Below, piece by piece: positions 35,496 through 44,874 of a DNA stretch of 64,000 nucleotides. Within the stretch, counting starts at the first letter, position 1; each line of letters opens with the position of its first letter. A model generated the notes under the pieces. The model saw nothing but the letters and a program-made list of their open reading frames with translations, was not told where the DNA came from and did not search any database. This stretch comes from Nocardia anaemiae NBRC 100462 (lineage in GTDB: Bacteria; Actinomycetota; Actinomycetes; Mycobacteriales; Mycobacteriaceae). Where the stretch lies: NCBI RefSeq assembly GCF_001612725.1, contig NZ_BDAZ01000010.1, positions 1 to 64,000 of the forward strand. Reading direction: 5' to 3'. Both the position numbers and the translations under genes were made by a program.

Positions 35496-37547
35496 TTACG
35501 ATTCCATCAACATCTGAGTGAAGAACTCATAGATGAGTGCGGCTTGGAAGGCTGACTGTTTGTTGTCGGCCGCGCCGCCGTGGCCGCCCTCGATGTTCTC
35601 GTGGTACCAGACGGTGTGGCCCTGTTCCTCCAGCAGTGCCGCCATTTTGCGCGCGTGGCCCGGATGGACTCGGTCGTCGCGGGTGGAGGTGGTCAGCAGG
35701 ATCGGGGGGTAGGGGGCGTCGGCGCGGACGTTCTGGTAGGGCGAGTACTTGCTGATGTACTCCCATTCCTCGGGCTTGTCGGGGTCGCCGTACTCGGCAA
35801 TCCACGACGCACCGGCCAGCAGCAGGTGATACCGCTGCATATCCAGCAGTGGGACCTGGCAGACGATGGCGCCGAACAGTTCCGGATAGCGGGTCAGCAT
35901 GACGCCCATGAGCAGGCCGCCGTTGCTGCCGCCGACCGCACCCAGTTGCTCGTGTGTGGTGATGCCGCGGGTCACCAGATCCTTGGCGATCGAGGAGAAG
36001 TCCTCATAGACCTTGTGCCGGTTGGCCTTCTGCACCGAGGTGTGCCACTGCGGGCCGTATTCGCCGCCGCCGCGGATATTGGTCATCACCCAGGTGCCGC
36101 CGCGTTCCAGCCAGCCCATGCCGGAGGCGCCGCTGTAGGCCGGGGTGCGGGACACCTCGAACCCGCCGTAGCCGGACATAACCGTCGGACCGGGAGTGCC
36201 CTTGTGGTCGCGGTGGCGGATCACGAAGTACGGCACCATGGTTCCGTCATCGGAGCGCGCGAAGAACTGCTCGGTCTCGATGCCGTCGGCGTCGAAGAAG
36301 CCGGGTTCCTGTTTGAGCTGTTCGGTCCGGCCGCCGACCGCGCTGGCGAGCAGCGTGGCGGGAGTGGTGAATCCGCTTGTGGTCAGCATGAATTCGTCGC
36401 CGCCCTCGAGCGGGTCCAGATTCATCACGCTGGTGGTCGCCATCGGCGGGGTGTCGGCGAGCGGCTCCTTGTGCCAGCCGTCCGGACCTGGCGTGAGGAC
36501 GTAGAGCTTGGTCTGCACATCCTCCAGGGTGATCAGCAGCAGATGGTTCTCGGTCCAGCCGTAGCCGTGCAGCGAGGTGTGCTCGTCCGGGGTGAAGATC
36601 ACCTCGAATTCCCGTGCGCCGGAGAGGAATTTCTCGAAGTCGAGGGCCAGCAGCGCACCGGCGGGGTAGGTCTTGTCGCCGATCTCCCACGGCGACTTCA
36701 GTCGCACCAGGAACCAATCCTTGTACCAGGATTCGCTGGCGTCGGTCGGTACATCGAGATGCCGCAGGCTGCCGTCGTCTTCGAGCAGGTACACCTCTTC
36801 GTTGAAGAAGTCGGTGGCGCGACCGACGAAATGCCGTTCGTAGCCGGGCGTCCGGTCGTACCCGGCCGAGACCGCGACATCGCCTGCATCGCCCTCGAAT
36901 ACCGTTTCCGCCTCGGTGAGCGGGGTGCCGCGCCGCCAGCGCTTGGCGATTCGCGGATAGCCGGAATCGGTGAGCGAACCGGGACCGAAATCGGTGCCGA
37001 CATACACCGAGTCGATATCGATCCAGCGGATCTCGGATTTCGCCTCGGGCAGGAAGTAACCGCCGTCCGCGGGATCGATGAATTCCCTTGTCTCGATGTC
37101 GAATTCGCGCACGACCTTGGCATCCGCACCGCCGCGGGACAGGCTGATGAGCGCGCGCGACTGTTCCGGGCGCAGCACGGCGGCACCGCCCCACACCCAG
37201 TTCTCGCCCTCGGCGGTGCCGAGTGCGTCCAGGTCGATCAGCACATCCCAGTCCGGGGACTCCTTGGCGTATTCGGCGAAGGTGGTGCGCCGCCACAGCC
37301 CGCGCGGATGTTCGGCATCGCGCCAGAAGTTGTAGAGCCAGCTGCCGCGCCGCGCCGGGTAAGCGATCTTGGTATCGGTGTCGAGCATGTCGAGGATGCG
37401 GCGCTCGAGTTCGGTGAACCGATCGGAGCTGGCGAAACGCTCGACGACCACGTCGTTGTGCGCGCGGGCGAAGTCGAGGGCCCGCTCATCGGTTACTTCT
37501 TCGAGCCACAGGTAGGGATCGGTCACAGTTTGCTCAACGCCCGTCAT
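35496..37547 (-). CDS. prolyl oligopeptidase (S9A family)
   Basis: A 683-residue cytosolic serine peptidase that cleaves short peptides after proline. The N-terminal helix and seven-bladed propeller (DPYLWLEEVTDERALDF at the start) cap a C-terminal alpha/beta hydrolase. The triad is visible: Ser in GAVGGSNGGLLMG, Asp in TSTRDDRVHPGHA and His in IEGGHGGAADN. ATG 37547 (MTGVEQTV) gives a family-typical start; ATG 37571 is possible and the frame is open to 37643. It is comparable to Rv0457c, which also lies between groEL2 and lpdC in M. tuberculosis. It is divergent from the M19 dipeptidase gene. Confidence 0.93.
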   Translation of the reverse strand: MTGVEQTVTDPYLWLEEVTDERALDFARAHNDVVVERFASSDRFTELERRILDMLDTDTKIAYPARRGSWLYNFWRDAEHPRGLWRRTTFAEYAKESPDWDVLIDLDALGTAEGENWVWGGAAVLRPEQSRALISLSRGGADAKVVREFDIETREFIDPADGGYFLPEAKSEIRWIDIDSVYVGTDFGPGSLTDSGYPRIAKRWRRGTPLTEAETVFEGDAGDVAVSAGYDRTPGYERHFVGRATDFFNEEVYLLEDDGSLRHLDVPTDASESWYKDWFLVRLKSPWEIGDKTYPAGALLALDFEKFLSGAREFEVIFTPDEHTSLHGYGWTENHLLLITLEDVQTKLYVLTPGPDGWHKEPLADTPPMATTSVMNLDPLEGGDEFMLTTSGFTTPATLLASAVGGRTEQLKQEPGFFDADGIETEQFFARSDDGTMVPYFVIRHRDHKGTPGPTVMSGYGGFEVSRTPAYSGASGMGWLERGGTWVMTNIRGGGEYGPQWHTSVQKANRHKVYEDFSSIAKDLVTRGITTHEQLGAVGGSNGGLLMGVMLTRYPELFGAIVCQVPLLDMQRYHLLLAGASWIAEYGDPDKPEEWEYISKYSPYQNVRADAPYPPILLTTSTRDDRVHPGHARKMAALLEEQGHTVWYHENIEGGHGGAADNKQSAFQAALIYEFFTQMLMES

Positions 37548-37707
37548 GTCCACATTGTTGCCGAGAGGCATTAAAGGTGAGATATCACTCGGTGAATCGG
37601 GCAATTCGGGCGTCTTGTTACCGGTTGCTCGACATCGAATCAAGGGGTGACATACGTACCGGTCGGATCAGTAGGATCGCTGCTCCGATACCGAACCGAG
37701 GCGGAAG

Positions 37708-38691
37708 GTGGCCGGTTTGCCACAGTTTCTCTGGGAGCAGCACTGCTGCCTGCCATTACTGCATTCCGCGCGGATCGCGGATCTGGCCCGCTATCCGCTC
37801 GGCTCGTATTTATCGGTGAACGTCGGGTATTCGCGCCAGTCGACCGAGGATTCGCTGGCGCTGCTGCACAAGTTCCGCCGGGATGCGCTGGGGGACGGTC
37901 GGTTCCGGCTGGTCGAGCGGTTCGCCGATATCGGTGCCGCCGATACCATTTCGCTGGCCTTCGACCTGGAGGATTCCGGGCCGCTCGGCGGCGATCCGGA
38001 TAACCTCGAGCTGTTCTACGAACTGGGCGTTCGCTCGATGCTGCCGACCTACAACCATGCCAATGCGGCCGGTTGCGGTTGTCTGGATACCGACGACACC
38101 GGACTCACCGCCTACGGCCGAGATCTGGTGCGCAAACAGAACGAGGTCGGCATATTCGTAGACGGTTCGCACTGCTCCCGCCGGACCGGACTGGACCTCG
38201 CCGAATGCACCGAGGTCCCGATGATCTACAGCCATTCCAATTTCGCGGCACTGTGGGCGCATCCGCGCAATATCACCGATGAACAGGCGCGGACCTGCGC
38301 CCGCACCGGCGGCGTAATCGGCATCAATGGCGTGGGAATCTTCCTGGGGCAGAACGCGATCGATGGCCGGGCCGAGCGGGTCGCGGCAATGGCCGCGCAT
38401 ATCGAATACGGCGCGGAACTCGTCGGCATCGAACATATCGGCATCGGATCCGACTACTCCTTCGATGCCGAGGATTTCAATGACATGCTCGCCCAGGACC
38501 CCGGGGCGTTTTCCGACGCGTATACGAAGTGGGGGCCGCTGCAATGGGTGCCGCCGGAGGATCTGCTCGGACTTGACGAGCTGCCCGGGTTGGCTGCCGA
38601 GCTCGCCGATCGTGGTTTCAGTGCCGCGGACCGGGCGGCGGTATTCGGTGGCAACTTCGCCCGGGTCGCACAGCAGGTCTGGCGCGACTGA
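37708..38691 (+). CDS. membrane dipeptidase-like protein (peptidase M19 family)
   Basis: A 327-residue TIM-barrel protein of the renal dipeptidase family. Conserved elements are FDLEDSGPLGG with the bridging Glu, FVDGSHCSRRTGLDL, MIYSHSNFAALW and GIEHIGIGSDYSFD. At the first metal site, where the family has His-x-Asp, this protein reads WEQHCCLPL, so the Asp is replaced by Cys. This may define a subgroup or lower activity. GTG 37708 follows GGCGGAA. It has no signal peptide despite the family name. It is a single-gene unit. Confidence 0.83.
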   Translation: MAGLPQFLWEQHCCLPLLHSARIADLARYPLGSYLSVNVGYSRQSTEDSLALLHKFRRDALGDGRFRLVERFADIGAADTISLAFDLEDSGPLGGDPDNLELFYELGVRSMLPTYNHANAAGCGCLDTDDTGLTAYGRDLVRKQNEVGIFVDGSHCSRRTGLDLAECTEVPMIYSHSNFAALWAHPRNITDEQARTCARTGGVIGINGVGIFLGQNAIDGRAERVAAMAAHIEYGAELVGIEHIGIGSDYSFDAEDFNDMLAQDPGAFSDAYTKWGPLQWVPPEDLLGLDELPGLAAELADRGFSAADRAAVFGGNFARVAQQVWRD

Positions 38692-39020
38692 CGCGGTGCC
38701 TCAGCTGGACAGCGTCAGGTACACGATGCGGCCAACCCGACTGCGGTCGCCATCGTGTAAATAATGTTCACCGGATCGACGATCGCGCCTGGTGTGCGCG
38801 CCGATCGGCCGCCTCCTGCTCGAGAGCTGACCGCTATCAGTGCTGCTGATGGTGCGAGGGATTTAGTTCACCGCTGCGGTCTGTTGCGGCCACCAGCCAA
38901 GGTGTCGTGGCCGTGCGCAGCGACTCGGTCGCAAGAAAGTCGCCGTGCCGTGTGGTGCGCGTCTCATAGTTGCAGGGGGACGGTGGGTGAAGTTTGCCCG
39001 ACAGAGTTAGGCTCGACGGC
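38692..39020. other. intergenic region before lpdA
   Basis: A stretch of 329 bases with no supported gene and no strong hairpin. The last 20 bases contain TTAGGCT, which could be the -10 of a leaderless lpdA transcript. Confidence 0.35.
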
Positions 39021-40421
39021 GTGACTTCCCATTACGACGTTGTCGTTCTCGGTGCCGGTCCTGGCGGTTATGTCGCCGCCATCCGCGCGGCACAACTTGG
39101 CCTCCGTACCGCGATCGTCGAGCAGAAGTATTGGGGTGGTGTCTGCCTCAACGTGGGCTGCATCCCATCCAAGGCGCTGCTGCGCAACGCGGAACTCGCG
39201 CATATCTTCACCAAGGAAGCCAAGACCTTCGGCATCTCCGGCGATGTGAGCTTCGACTTCGGCGTCGCGTTCGACCGCAGCCGCAAGGTCGCCGACGGCC
39301 GGGTCAAGGGCGTCCACTTCCTGATGAAGAAGAACAAGATCGACGAGTTCGACGGTAAGGGCACCTTCACCGACGCGAACACCCTCTCGGTCGCCCTGTC
39401 CAGCGGCGGCACCGAGACGATCACCTTCAGCAATGTCATCATCGCCGCGGGCACCGTCACCAAGCTGCTTCCGGGTACCTCGCTCAGCGCGAATGTGGTG
39501 ACCTACGAGGAGCAGATCCTCACCCGCGAGCTGCCCGGCTCGATCCTCATCGTCGGCGCCGGTGCGATCGGCATGGAGTTCGGCTACGTCCTGAAGAACT
39601 ACGGCGTCGACGTGCGCATCGTGGAGTTCCTGGACCGTGCGCTGCCGAACGAGGACGCCGACGTCTCCAAGGAGATCACCAAGCAGTACAAGAAGCTCGG
39701 CATCACCATCACCACCGGTGCGGCCGTGCAGTCGATCGACGACGACGGGTCCAAGGTCACCGTGTCGATCAAGGACAACAAGACCGGCAACCTGGAGACG
39801 GTCACCGTCGACAAGGTGCTGCAGGCCGTCGGGTTCGCGCCACGGGTCGAGGGCTACGGCCTGGAGAACACCGGTGTCGCGCTCGAGCGCGGCGCCATCG
39901 CCATCGACGACAACATGCGCACCAATGTGCCGCACATCTACGCCATCGGTGACGTGACCGGGAAACTGCAGCTCGCGCATGTTGCGGAGGCCCAGGGCGT
40001 CGTCGCTTCGGAGACCATCGCCGGTGCGCCGACGGTCACCCTCGGCGATTACCGGATGATGCCGCGCGCCACCTTCTGCCAGCCGCAGGTCGCCAGCTTC
40101 GGTCTCACCGAGCAGCAGGCCCGCGACGAGGGCTACGACGTGAAGGTCGCCACCTTCCCGTTCACCGCCAACGGCAAGGCGCACGGGCTCGGCGATCCGA
40201 CCGGTTTCGTGAAGCTGGTCGCCGACGCCAAGTACGGCGAACTGCTCGGCGGCCACCTCATCGGTCCGGACGTCTCCGAGTTGCTGCCGGAGCTGACCCT
40301 GGCCCAGAAGTGGGACCTGACCGTCAATGAGCTGACCCGCAACGTCCACACCCACCCGACGTTGAGCGAAGCACTGCAGGAAGCGTTCCACGGCCTCGCC
40401 GGGCACATGATCAACTTCTGA
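39021..40421 (+). CDS. lpdA: dihydrolipoamide dehydrogenase (E3)
   Basis: A 466-residue flavoprotein that reoxidises lipoamide in the pyruvate and other 2-oxo acid dehydrogenase complexes, and in mycobacteria also in peroxynitrite reductase. The FAD site is [20 protein letters not shown], the active disulfide is [15 protein letters not shown], the NAD site is [20 protein letters not shown], and the catalytic His-Glu pair is in [16 protein letters not shown]. The sequence follows M. tuberculosis LpdC closely from memory. GTG 39021 lies behind a -10-like TTAGGCT without a ribosome binding site. A terminator follows. Confidence 0.97.
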   Translation: MTSHYDVVVLGAGPGGYVAAIRAAQLGLRTAIVEQKYWGGVCLNVGCIPSKALLRNAELAHIFTKEAKTFGISGDVSFDFGVAFDRSRKVADGRVKGVHFLMKKNKIDEFDGKGTFTDANTLSVALSSGGTETITFSNVIIAAGTVTKLLPGTSLSANVVTYEEQILTRELPGSILIVGAGAIGMEFGYVLKNYGVDVRIVEFLDRALPNEDADVSKEITKQYKKLGITITTGAAVQSIDDDGSKVTVSIKDNKTGNLETVTVDKVLQAVGFAPRVEGYGLENTGVALERGAIAIDDNMRTNVPHIYAIGDVTGKLQLAHVAEAQGVVASETIAGAPTVTLGDYRMMPRATFCQPQVASFGLTEQQARDEGYDVKVATFPFTANGKAHGLGDPTGFVKLVADAKYGELLGGHLIGPDVSELLPELTLAQKWDLTVNELTRNVHTHPTLSEALQEAFHGLAGHMINF

Positions 40422-40433
40422 TTCGTGTCGAAG

Positions 40434-40475
40434 ACGGTGGTGTTCGGGCCGAAAGGTCCGGGCGCCACCGTTTTC
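40434..40475 (+). terminator. lpdA terminator with U-rich tail
   Basis: Outer arms ACGGTGG (40434-40440) and CCACCGT (40465-40471) enclose an inner hairpin CGGGCC-GAAA-GGTCCG (40445-40460). TTTTC follows. One of the few terminators here with a T-run. It ends 11 bases before the next ATG. Confidence 0.8.
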
Positions 40476-40486
40476 TTGGGAGCCGA

Positions 40487-41191
40487 ATGATGCGACGCAA
40501 ATGGTTGATCGGTGCCGCGCTGGTACTCGTGGTGGTGTTGGCGCTGGCGGTCGGCGGCTACTACCTGATGAACTCGCGCACCTTCCAACTGGCGGGGCGG
40601 TTGGTGAACCGGGTCGATACGACCGACAAGGTGGTCGCATTGACGCTGGACGACGGGCCGACCGACAAAGCACCCGAGGTGCTGAAAGTCCTTGCCGAAG
40701 CCAGGATTCCGGCCACCTTCTATCTCATGGGTCGGGATCTGGCCGCGCATCCCGAATACGGCAGGGCGATCGCGCAAGCCGGTCACGAAATCGGCAATCA
40801 CACCTACAACCATCGCCGCATGGTGCTGGTCTCCGGCGATACCGTGCGCGACGAGATCGAACGAACCGACGCGGAAATCGCGAAAACCGGTTACCAGGGT
40901 CCGGTCACCTTCCGGCCGCCCTACGGCAAGAAGCTCTGGGCGCTGCCGAAGTATCTCTCCGACCACGACCGCACGACGGTCACCTGGGATGTGGAACCCG
41001 ATTCGGGCAAGCAGGCGAGCACCGACGCCATCGTCGCCGAAACCGTGGCCGAGGTGCGGCCGGGCTCCATCGTCCTACTGCACGTCATGGGTCAGTGGAA
41101 CGAATCCCTCGCTGCCATTCCACGCATCGTCAACGAACTCCGTTCCGCCGGTTACCAATTCGTCACGGTATCGGAGCTGTTGAAGCACTAG
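40487..41191 (+). CDS. membrane-anchored polysaccharide deacetylase (NodB domain)
   Basis: A 234-residue protein. The N-terminal helix (WLIGAALVLVVVLALAVGGYY) anchors it with the catalytic domain outside. The NodB motifs are ALTLDDGPTD (Asp55, Asp56), GNHTYNHRR (His105, His109 as metal ligands), RPPYGKK and IVLLHVMG with the catalytic His. It probably removes acetyl groups from peptidoglycan or another envelope glycan. ATG 40487 or 40490 follow GGGAG. The stop overlaps the convergent PPOX gene stop by three bases. Confidence 0.9.
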   Translation: MMRRKWLIGAALVLVVVLALAVGGYYLMNSRTFQLAGRLVNRVDTTDKVVALTLDDGPTDKAPEVLKVLAEARIPATFYLMGRDLAAHPEYGRAIAQAGHEIGNHTYNHRRMVLVSGDTVRDEIERTDAEIAKTGYQGPVTFRPPYGKKLWALPKYLSDHDRTTVTWDVEPDSGKQASTDAIVAETVAEVRPGSIVLLHVMGQWNESLAAIPRIVNELRSAGYQFVTVSELLKH

Positions 41192-41604
41192 AGCATGCCG
41201 TAGGCGTGGGTGGGTGTCAGGCGCACGAGGGCACGACGGTCGGTGACCATGGCCTTGCGGTACTCGTCCCAGTCGGGGTGCTCGCCTGAGCCCGCGCGGT
41301 AGTAGGCGACCAGTTCGTCGACGGTCTGATCGTGCGGGTCGGCGGCCACCGGCGTGAGGTCGACGGTGCCCTCGATGACGGCATAGGCGAAGAAGTCGTC
41401 GCGGGTGACGTGGATCGCGGCCCACGGATCACGCACCAGATTGTGGTATTTGGCCCGATCGGCGGTGATCGAGATCCGAATGATCCCGTCGTCACCGACC
41501 ACATGCAACACATTGGACAGCTGTGGCCGCCCATTGCGCCGAATCGTAGTAAGCACGGACCGCTTGGTAGTCCGCGCAAAATCGACAGCCGACGAAATTT
41601 CCAT
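41188..41604 (-). CDS. PPOX-class F420-dependent oxidoreductase
   Basis: A 138-residue split beta-barrel protein of the FDOR-B type. Typical features are ARTTKRSVLTTIRRNGRPQL, SNVLHVVGDDGIIRISIT, and the closing RALVRLTPTHAYG. The family reduces diverse substrates with F420H2 or binds flavin or heme breakdown products. ATG 41604 is used. It starts immediately after the HxlR stop (41606), on the same strand, so the two are probably co-transcribed. Confidence 0.88.
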   Translation of the reverse strand: MEISSAVDFARTTKRSVLTTIRRNGRPQLSNVLHVVGDDGIIRISITADRAKYHNLVRDPWAAIHVTRDDFFAYAVIEGTVDLTPVAADPHDQTVDELVAYYRAGSGEHPDWDEYRKAMVTDRRALVRLTPTHAYGML

Positions 41605-41605
41605 G

Positions 41606-42004
41606 TCAGTCCCGGTGGTAGGCGGCTTGAGCCTCGTGGACTCGGGGCATGTTGGTTTCGATGATCTGGATCAGGTCTTCGAGGCGTTCGGCGACTTGGG
41701 CGCCGAGGTCGGTGAGGGTGTATTCGACTCGCGGGGGGATGGTTTCCTGCACCTCGCGGTGGACCATGCCGTCGCGCTCTAGGGCCTGCAGGGTCTGCGA
41801 GAGCATGCGCTCGCTGACGCCGTCGACGCGGCGGCGCAGCGCGCTGAACCGGTACGGCCCTTCGCGCAGCGCGACCAGGGCCAGGGTGCCCCAGCGGCTG
41901 ATCACATTCTGCAGCACCGGCCGGGAGGTGCAGTTTCGGGCGAATACGTCGGCTTCCAGCGTCGGATCGTCGGTATCCACCAACGGGTTGCGCTGAGTGG
42001 TCAT
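41606..42004 (-). CDS. HxlR-family transcriptional regulator
   Basis: A 132-residue winged helix protein. Conserved parts are ARNCTSRPVLQNVISRWGTL with a Cys near residue 25 as in redox-sensing members, LREGPYRFSALRRRVDGVSE and MLSQTLQALERDGMV. ATG 42004 has TACTAT just upstream as a possible -10 and no ribosome binding site. A TACTAA-TAG-TTAGTA dyad lies between this gene and the divergent NAD(P)-binding gene. This arrangement matches QorR/YodB-type regulators that respond to quinones through the Cys. Confidence 0.9.
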   Translation of the reverse strand: MTTQRNPLVDTDDPTLEADVFARNCTSRPVLQNVISRWGTLALVALREGPYRFSALRRRVDGVSERMLSQTLQALERDGMVHREVQETIPPRVEYTLTDLGAQVAERLEDLIQIIETNMPRVHEAQAAYHRD

Positions 42005-42055
42005 GGAATCGATAGTACCCAACTTGACCAAAGTGGCTACGGAATGCATAGTGCT

Positions 42056-42070
42056 TACTAATAGTTAGTA
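42056..42070. promoter_or_regulatory. HxlR operator dyad TACTAA-TAG-TTAGTA
   Basis: A six-base inverted repeat around a three-base spacer in the 99-base divergent gap. It resembles the TACT-N-AGTA boxes of HxlR/YodB/QorR regulators. Confidence 0.7.
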
Positions 42071-42103
42071 CTAGATGAAACGTACAGACCATGGAGGTAA
42101 GTC

Positions 42104-42955
42104 ATGACCGTCGCCGTTACCGGAGCAGGTGGACAGCTGGGCCGTCTCGTCGTCGAGGCGCTGTTGCGCGAGGGGGCCACGCCGGTGGTCGCGATCGTGC
42201 GTGATCCGCAGAAGGTCGCCGATCTGGCCGAGCGGGGCGTCGAGGTTCGGCAGGCCTCCTACGACGACGCGGAAGCGCTCGACCGCGCCCTGGCCGGTGT
42301 CGACCGGGTGCTGCTGGTCTCGGGTAACGAATTCGGTGCGCGAGTCGCCCAGCACACCAACGTAATTCGGGCCGCCGAGCGCACGGGCGTGCAACTGCTC
42401 GCCTACACCAGCATCCCGCGCGCCACCGAGAATCCGCTCATCCTGGCCCAGGAGCACCGGGGCACCGAGCAGGTGCTGGCGGAATCGACCGTCCCGCACA
42501 CACTCCTGCGCAACGGCTGGTACTGGGAGAACTACTTCGGCGCGCTCGGGCACACCGTCGAGTCCGGCGTGCTGCACGGTGCCGCGGGTACCGGGCGAGT
42601 CGCCGGTGCCGCGCGCGCCGATTACGCGGAGGCAGCCGCCAAGGTGCTGACCACCGATGGCCACGCGGGACAGATCTACGAACTCGGCGGCGATGAGCGC
42701 CTCACCTATGCCGAACTTGCCGAGGTGATTTCGCAGGCATCCGGCAAGCCGGTGCGCTACGAGAACCTGTCCAAGGAGGACTACACCGCGGCGCTCGAGC
42801 GGGCCGGTCTGCCCGGCGACTATGCCGCGGTGCTCGCCGATGCGGACGCCGGTGTCGGCGACGGCATCCTCGATGTGGACTCCGGCGACCTCCAGAAACT
42901 GCTCGGCCGTCCCTCGACTCCCGCCGTCGAGGTCTTCCGCACCGCCCTCGCCTGA
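42104..42955 (+). CDS. NAD(P)H-binding oxidoreductase, QorB/NmrA-like
   Basis: A 283-residue atypical short-chain dehydrogenase. The nucleotide site is VAVTGAGGQLGRLVVEALL at the N-terminus. The segment RNGWYWENYFGAL and the C-terminal part TYAELAEVISQASGKPV are typical of quinone oxidoreductase 2 (QorB)-like proteins. There is no Tyr-x3-Lys catalytic pair. ATG 42104 follows GGAGG. It is divergent from the HxlR gene with a clear dyad between, which fits a quinone or electrophile response. Confidence 0.9.
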   Translation: MTVAVTGAGGQLGRLVVEALLREGATPVVAIVRDPQKVADLAERGVEVRQASYDDAEALDRALAGVDRVLLVSGNEFGARVAQHTNVIRAAERTGVQLLAYTSIPRATENPLILAQEHRGTEQVLAESTVPHTLLRNGWYWENYFGALGHTVESGVLHGAAGTGRVAGAARADYAEAAAKVLTTDGHAGQIYELGGDERLTYAELAEVISQASGKPVRYENLSKEDYTAALERAGLPGDYAAVLADADAGVGDGILDVDSGDLQKLLGRPSTPAVEVFRTALA

Positions 42956-43150
42956 CGCATCCCGCGTGGCCGCACTATCCGCGGAATGAATCGGTAGCTG
43001 AGCCGCCGAGTCGCGCAGTGATGCATCGACCACCGGTGGCGTGGTGGCACCGTTGCACACCGCCACACGTGACCGGCTTGCACGCCACAGCCGCAAGGCA
43101 TTGATGCCGCTTGCAAGCCTGTTGCGCATCAAGGGAATTGGTCAGGACGC

Positions 43151-43191
43151 CGAGGTGGCACGCCTTGCTCACCGCACAGCGTGCCACCTCG
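43151..43191. terminator. terminator hairpin, 13-bp stem
   Basis: Arms CGAGGTGGCACGC (43151-43163) and GCGTGCCACCTCG (43179-43191) with a 15-base loop, between two convergent genes. The bases 42956-43150 hold no supported gene. Confidence 0.75.
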
Positions 43192-43230
43192 ACACGCATG
43201 AGACCCAGTGCGCCAAGTGCGGGAACCGCA

Positions 43231-43608
43231 TCAGACCCACTGCACCAATTGCAGGATGATGCCGTTCGGGTCGGTCGTCTGGAAGTAGCGCTCGCCCCAG
43301 GGCTCGGTCTCGATCGGCGTCACGATCGGGACGCCCTCGCGCTGGAGCCGTTCGTATTCGGCATCGATATCGTCCACGACGAACGCGACCAGTAGACCCT
43401 CGCCAGCACTCCCCGCCCGCTCCTTCGGCTTGAAGCTGTCGAGACCGGTGCGCAGGTAGCACAGGGTGAAACCGGCATCGGGGCGGGCGACCGAGACGAA
43501 ACCGTCGGCCGACATCTGCTCGGTGAAGCCGAGATGGTCGATGGCGAACTTCGCCGAGGCCTGCGGATCGGCGACATTGAGCGAGATGGCGGAAGCGGTG
43601 ATTTTCAA
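43231..43608 (-). CDS. VOC-family (glyoxalase/bleomycin-resistance fold) protein
   Basis: A 125-residue vicinal oxygen chelate protein with two beta-alpha-beta units (ISLNVADPQASAKFAIDHLG and VAFVVDDIDAEYERLQREGV) and the closing EPWGERYFQTTDPNGIILQL. TTG 43608 is chosen because GAGGAGG is directly upstream; no ATG fits in this region. It may be an enzyme or a binding protein for an antibiotic or aldehyde. The divergent TetR gene and the dyads between suggest regulation by that protein. Confidence 0.87.
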   Translation of the reverse strand: MKITASAISLNVADPQASAKFAIDHLGFTEQMSADGFVSVARPDAGFTLCYLRTGLDSFKPKERAGSAGEGLLVAFVVDDIDAEYERLQREGVPIVTPIETEPWGERYFQTTDPNGIILQLVQWV

Positions 43609-43635
43609 AGGTCCTCCTCGGGGTCGACCAGAAAT

Positions 43636-43665
43636 ACTATACATAGTACGCTGTACCTTGTACAG
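43636..43665. promoter_or_regulatory. two dyads between VOC and TetR genes
   Basis: ACTAT-AC-ATAGT at 43636-43647 and CTGTAC-CTT-GTACAG at 43651-43665. The pair occupies the divergent promoter and probably binds the TetR protein. Confidence 0.65.
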
Positions 43666-43740
43666 AAATTTTCGCACGACGTGGATCACGCCGATACGAT
43701 CGGCTTTCGCGCAGGGGATCTCGCGAAACGAGGAGGCGGC

Positions 43741-44508
43741 ATGGCCGAGCAGTCACGGGACCGCAGCAGCGCGGGCGATCCCGTGCGCACCTTGGAACTG
43801 CTGTGGCGCGTGCCCGCCGCGTCGGTGCGTGGACCGAAGCAGCGCAGCAGTGTGGACGCGGTGGTCGCGGCGGCCATAGAAATCGCGGATGCGGATGGGA
43901 TCGGCGCGCTCACCATGCGGGCCGTCGCCACCAAGCTCGGGCTGACGCCGATGGCCACCTACACCTACGTGCCGGGCAAGGCGGAACTCATCGACCTCAT
44001 GCTCGATGCGGTCTATCGGGAGATGTCGCGGGCCGATCTGGCGGATATGCCCTGGCGCGATCGCGTCGCGACGATCGCCGCCGAGAATCGCGCCATGCTG
44101 GTGCGCCACCCGTGGGTCGCCTACCTGCCGACCACGCGGCCGCCACTCGGCCCCGGCATCGCCGCCAAATATGAACACGAACTGCGCGCCTTCGACGGCC
44201 TCGGCCTCGACGATCTCGAAATGGACGCGGCCGTTACCTATGTCCTCGGCTTCGTCACATCGGTGGCTCGCATTGCCATCGACACCGAGCGTGCCGCCGC
44301 CGAGAGTGCCATATCGGATCGGCAATGGTGGGAGCGCGCCGCCCCGCTACTGGCCCAATTCTTCGACGCCGAGCGCTATCCACTCGCCGCCCGCATCGGC
44401 GCGGTCGCGGGTCAGACGCACGACTCCGCCTACAGCGCCGACCATGCCTATGAATTCGGCCTGGCGCGAGTGCTGGACGGCTTGGCCGAGCTCATCGAAA
44501 AGCGCTGA
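43741..44508 (+). CDS. TetR-family regulator with TetR_C (tetracycline-repressor-like) domain
   Basis: A 255-residue regulator. After a 35-residue basic leader, the helix-turn-helix reads MRAVATKLGLTPMATYTYVP. The long C-terminal part with PWRDRVATIAAENRAMLVRH and HPWVAYLPTT is the TetR_C_1 type, as in true tetracycline repressors and their actinobacterial relatives. ATG 43741 follows GGAGG. The frame is open to 43534 through the operator region, which I reject. It is divergent from the VOC gene. Confidence 0.9.
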   Translation: MAEQSRDRSSAGDPVRTLELLWRVPAASVRGPKQRSSVDAVVAAAIEIADADGIGALTMRAVATKLGLTPMATYTYVPGKAELIDLMLDAVYREMSRADLADMPWRDRVATIAAENRAMLVRHPWVAYLPTTRPPLGPGIAAKYEHELRAFDGLGLDDLEMDAAVTYVLGFVTSVARIAIDTERAAAESAISDRQWWERAAPLLAQFFDAERYPLAARIGAVAGQTHDSAYSADHAYEFGLARVLDGLAELIEKR

Positions 44509-44517
44509 GCCGCAGGG

Positions 44518-44649
44518 CTATTGATCGCTGGTCTCATTGTGCGGTTTCGGATGCCGTGCGGCGTCCGCACCGATGGGAAGCATGAAGCTGGTGATCACGA
44601 TGGACAGAAGGATGAAACCCGCCACGATCAACACGAGGCTGACGGTCAT
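44518..44649 (-). CDS. 43-residue single-helix membrane protein
   Basis: ATG 44649 (MTVSLVLIVAGFILLSIVIT) follows AGGAG/AAAGGGGG and encodes one transmembrane helix followed by a polar tail (DAARHPKPHNETSDQ). It ends nine bases after the convergent TetR stop. The good ribosome binding site and the clean helix support a real gene. Function unknown. Confidence 0.6.
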   Translation of the reverse strand: MTVSLVLIVAGFILLSIVITSFMLPIGADAARHPKPHNETSDQ

Positions 44650-44874
44650 GACGGCCCCCTTTCTCCTATCGAGCCGACAGCTAATGGTCAGCTAGCTTGA
44701 TGGAGGGGTTTCCGATCCTGGTGCCAGCACACTATGGCGTGCGACACATGTCGGTTATATGTCTCGAAAGCTGTGGTTGCTGCATGACGACGGGAACGAG
44801 AATCGTCACTGAGTGCGTGTTGCTTTTCAGTTTAGGGGCTTTCGGATGTGATCGCTCTGGAATTGCTAAATCGG

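Noticed and set aside
35580..37574. A 664-codon open frame on the plus strand opposite the prolyl oligopeptidase gene
   Set aside because: High-GC antisense artefact; the real gene carries all catalytic motifs on the other strand.
38964..40673. A 569-codon minus-strand frame opposite lpdA
   Set aside because: The lpdA motifs are certain; this frame is its complement.
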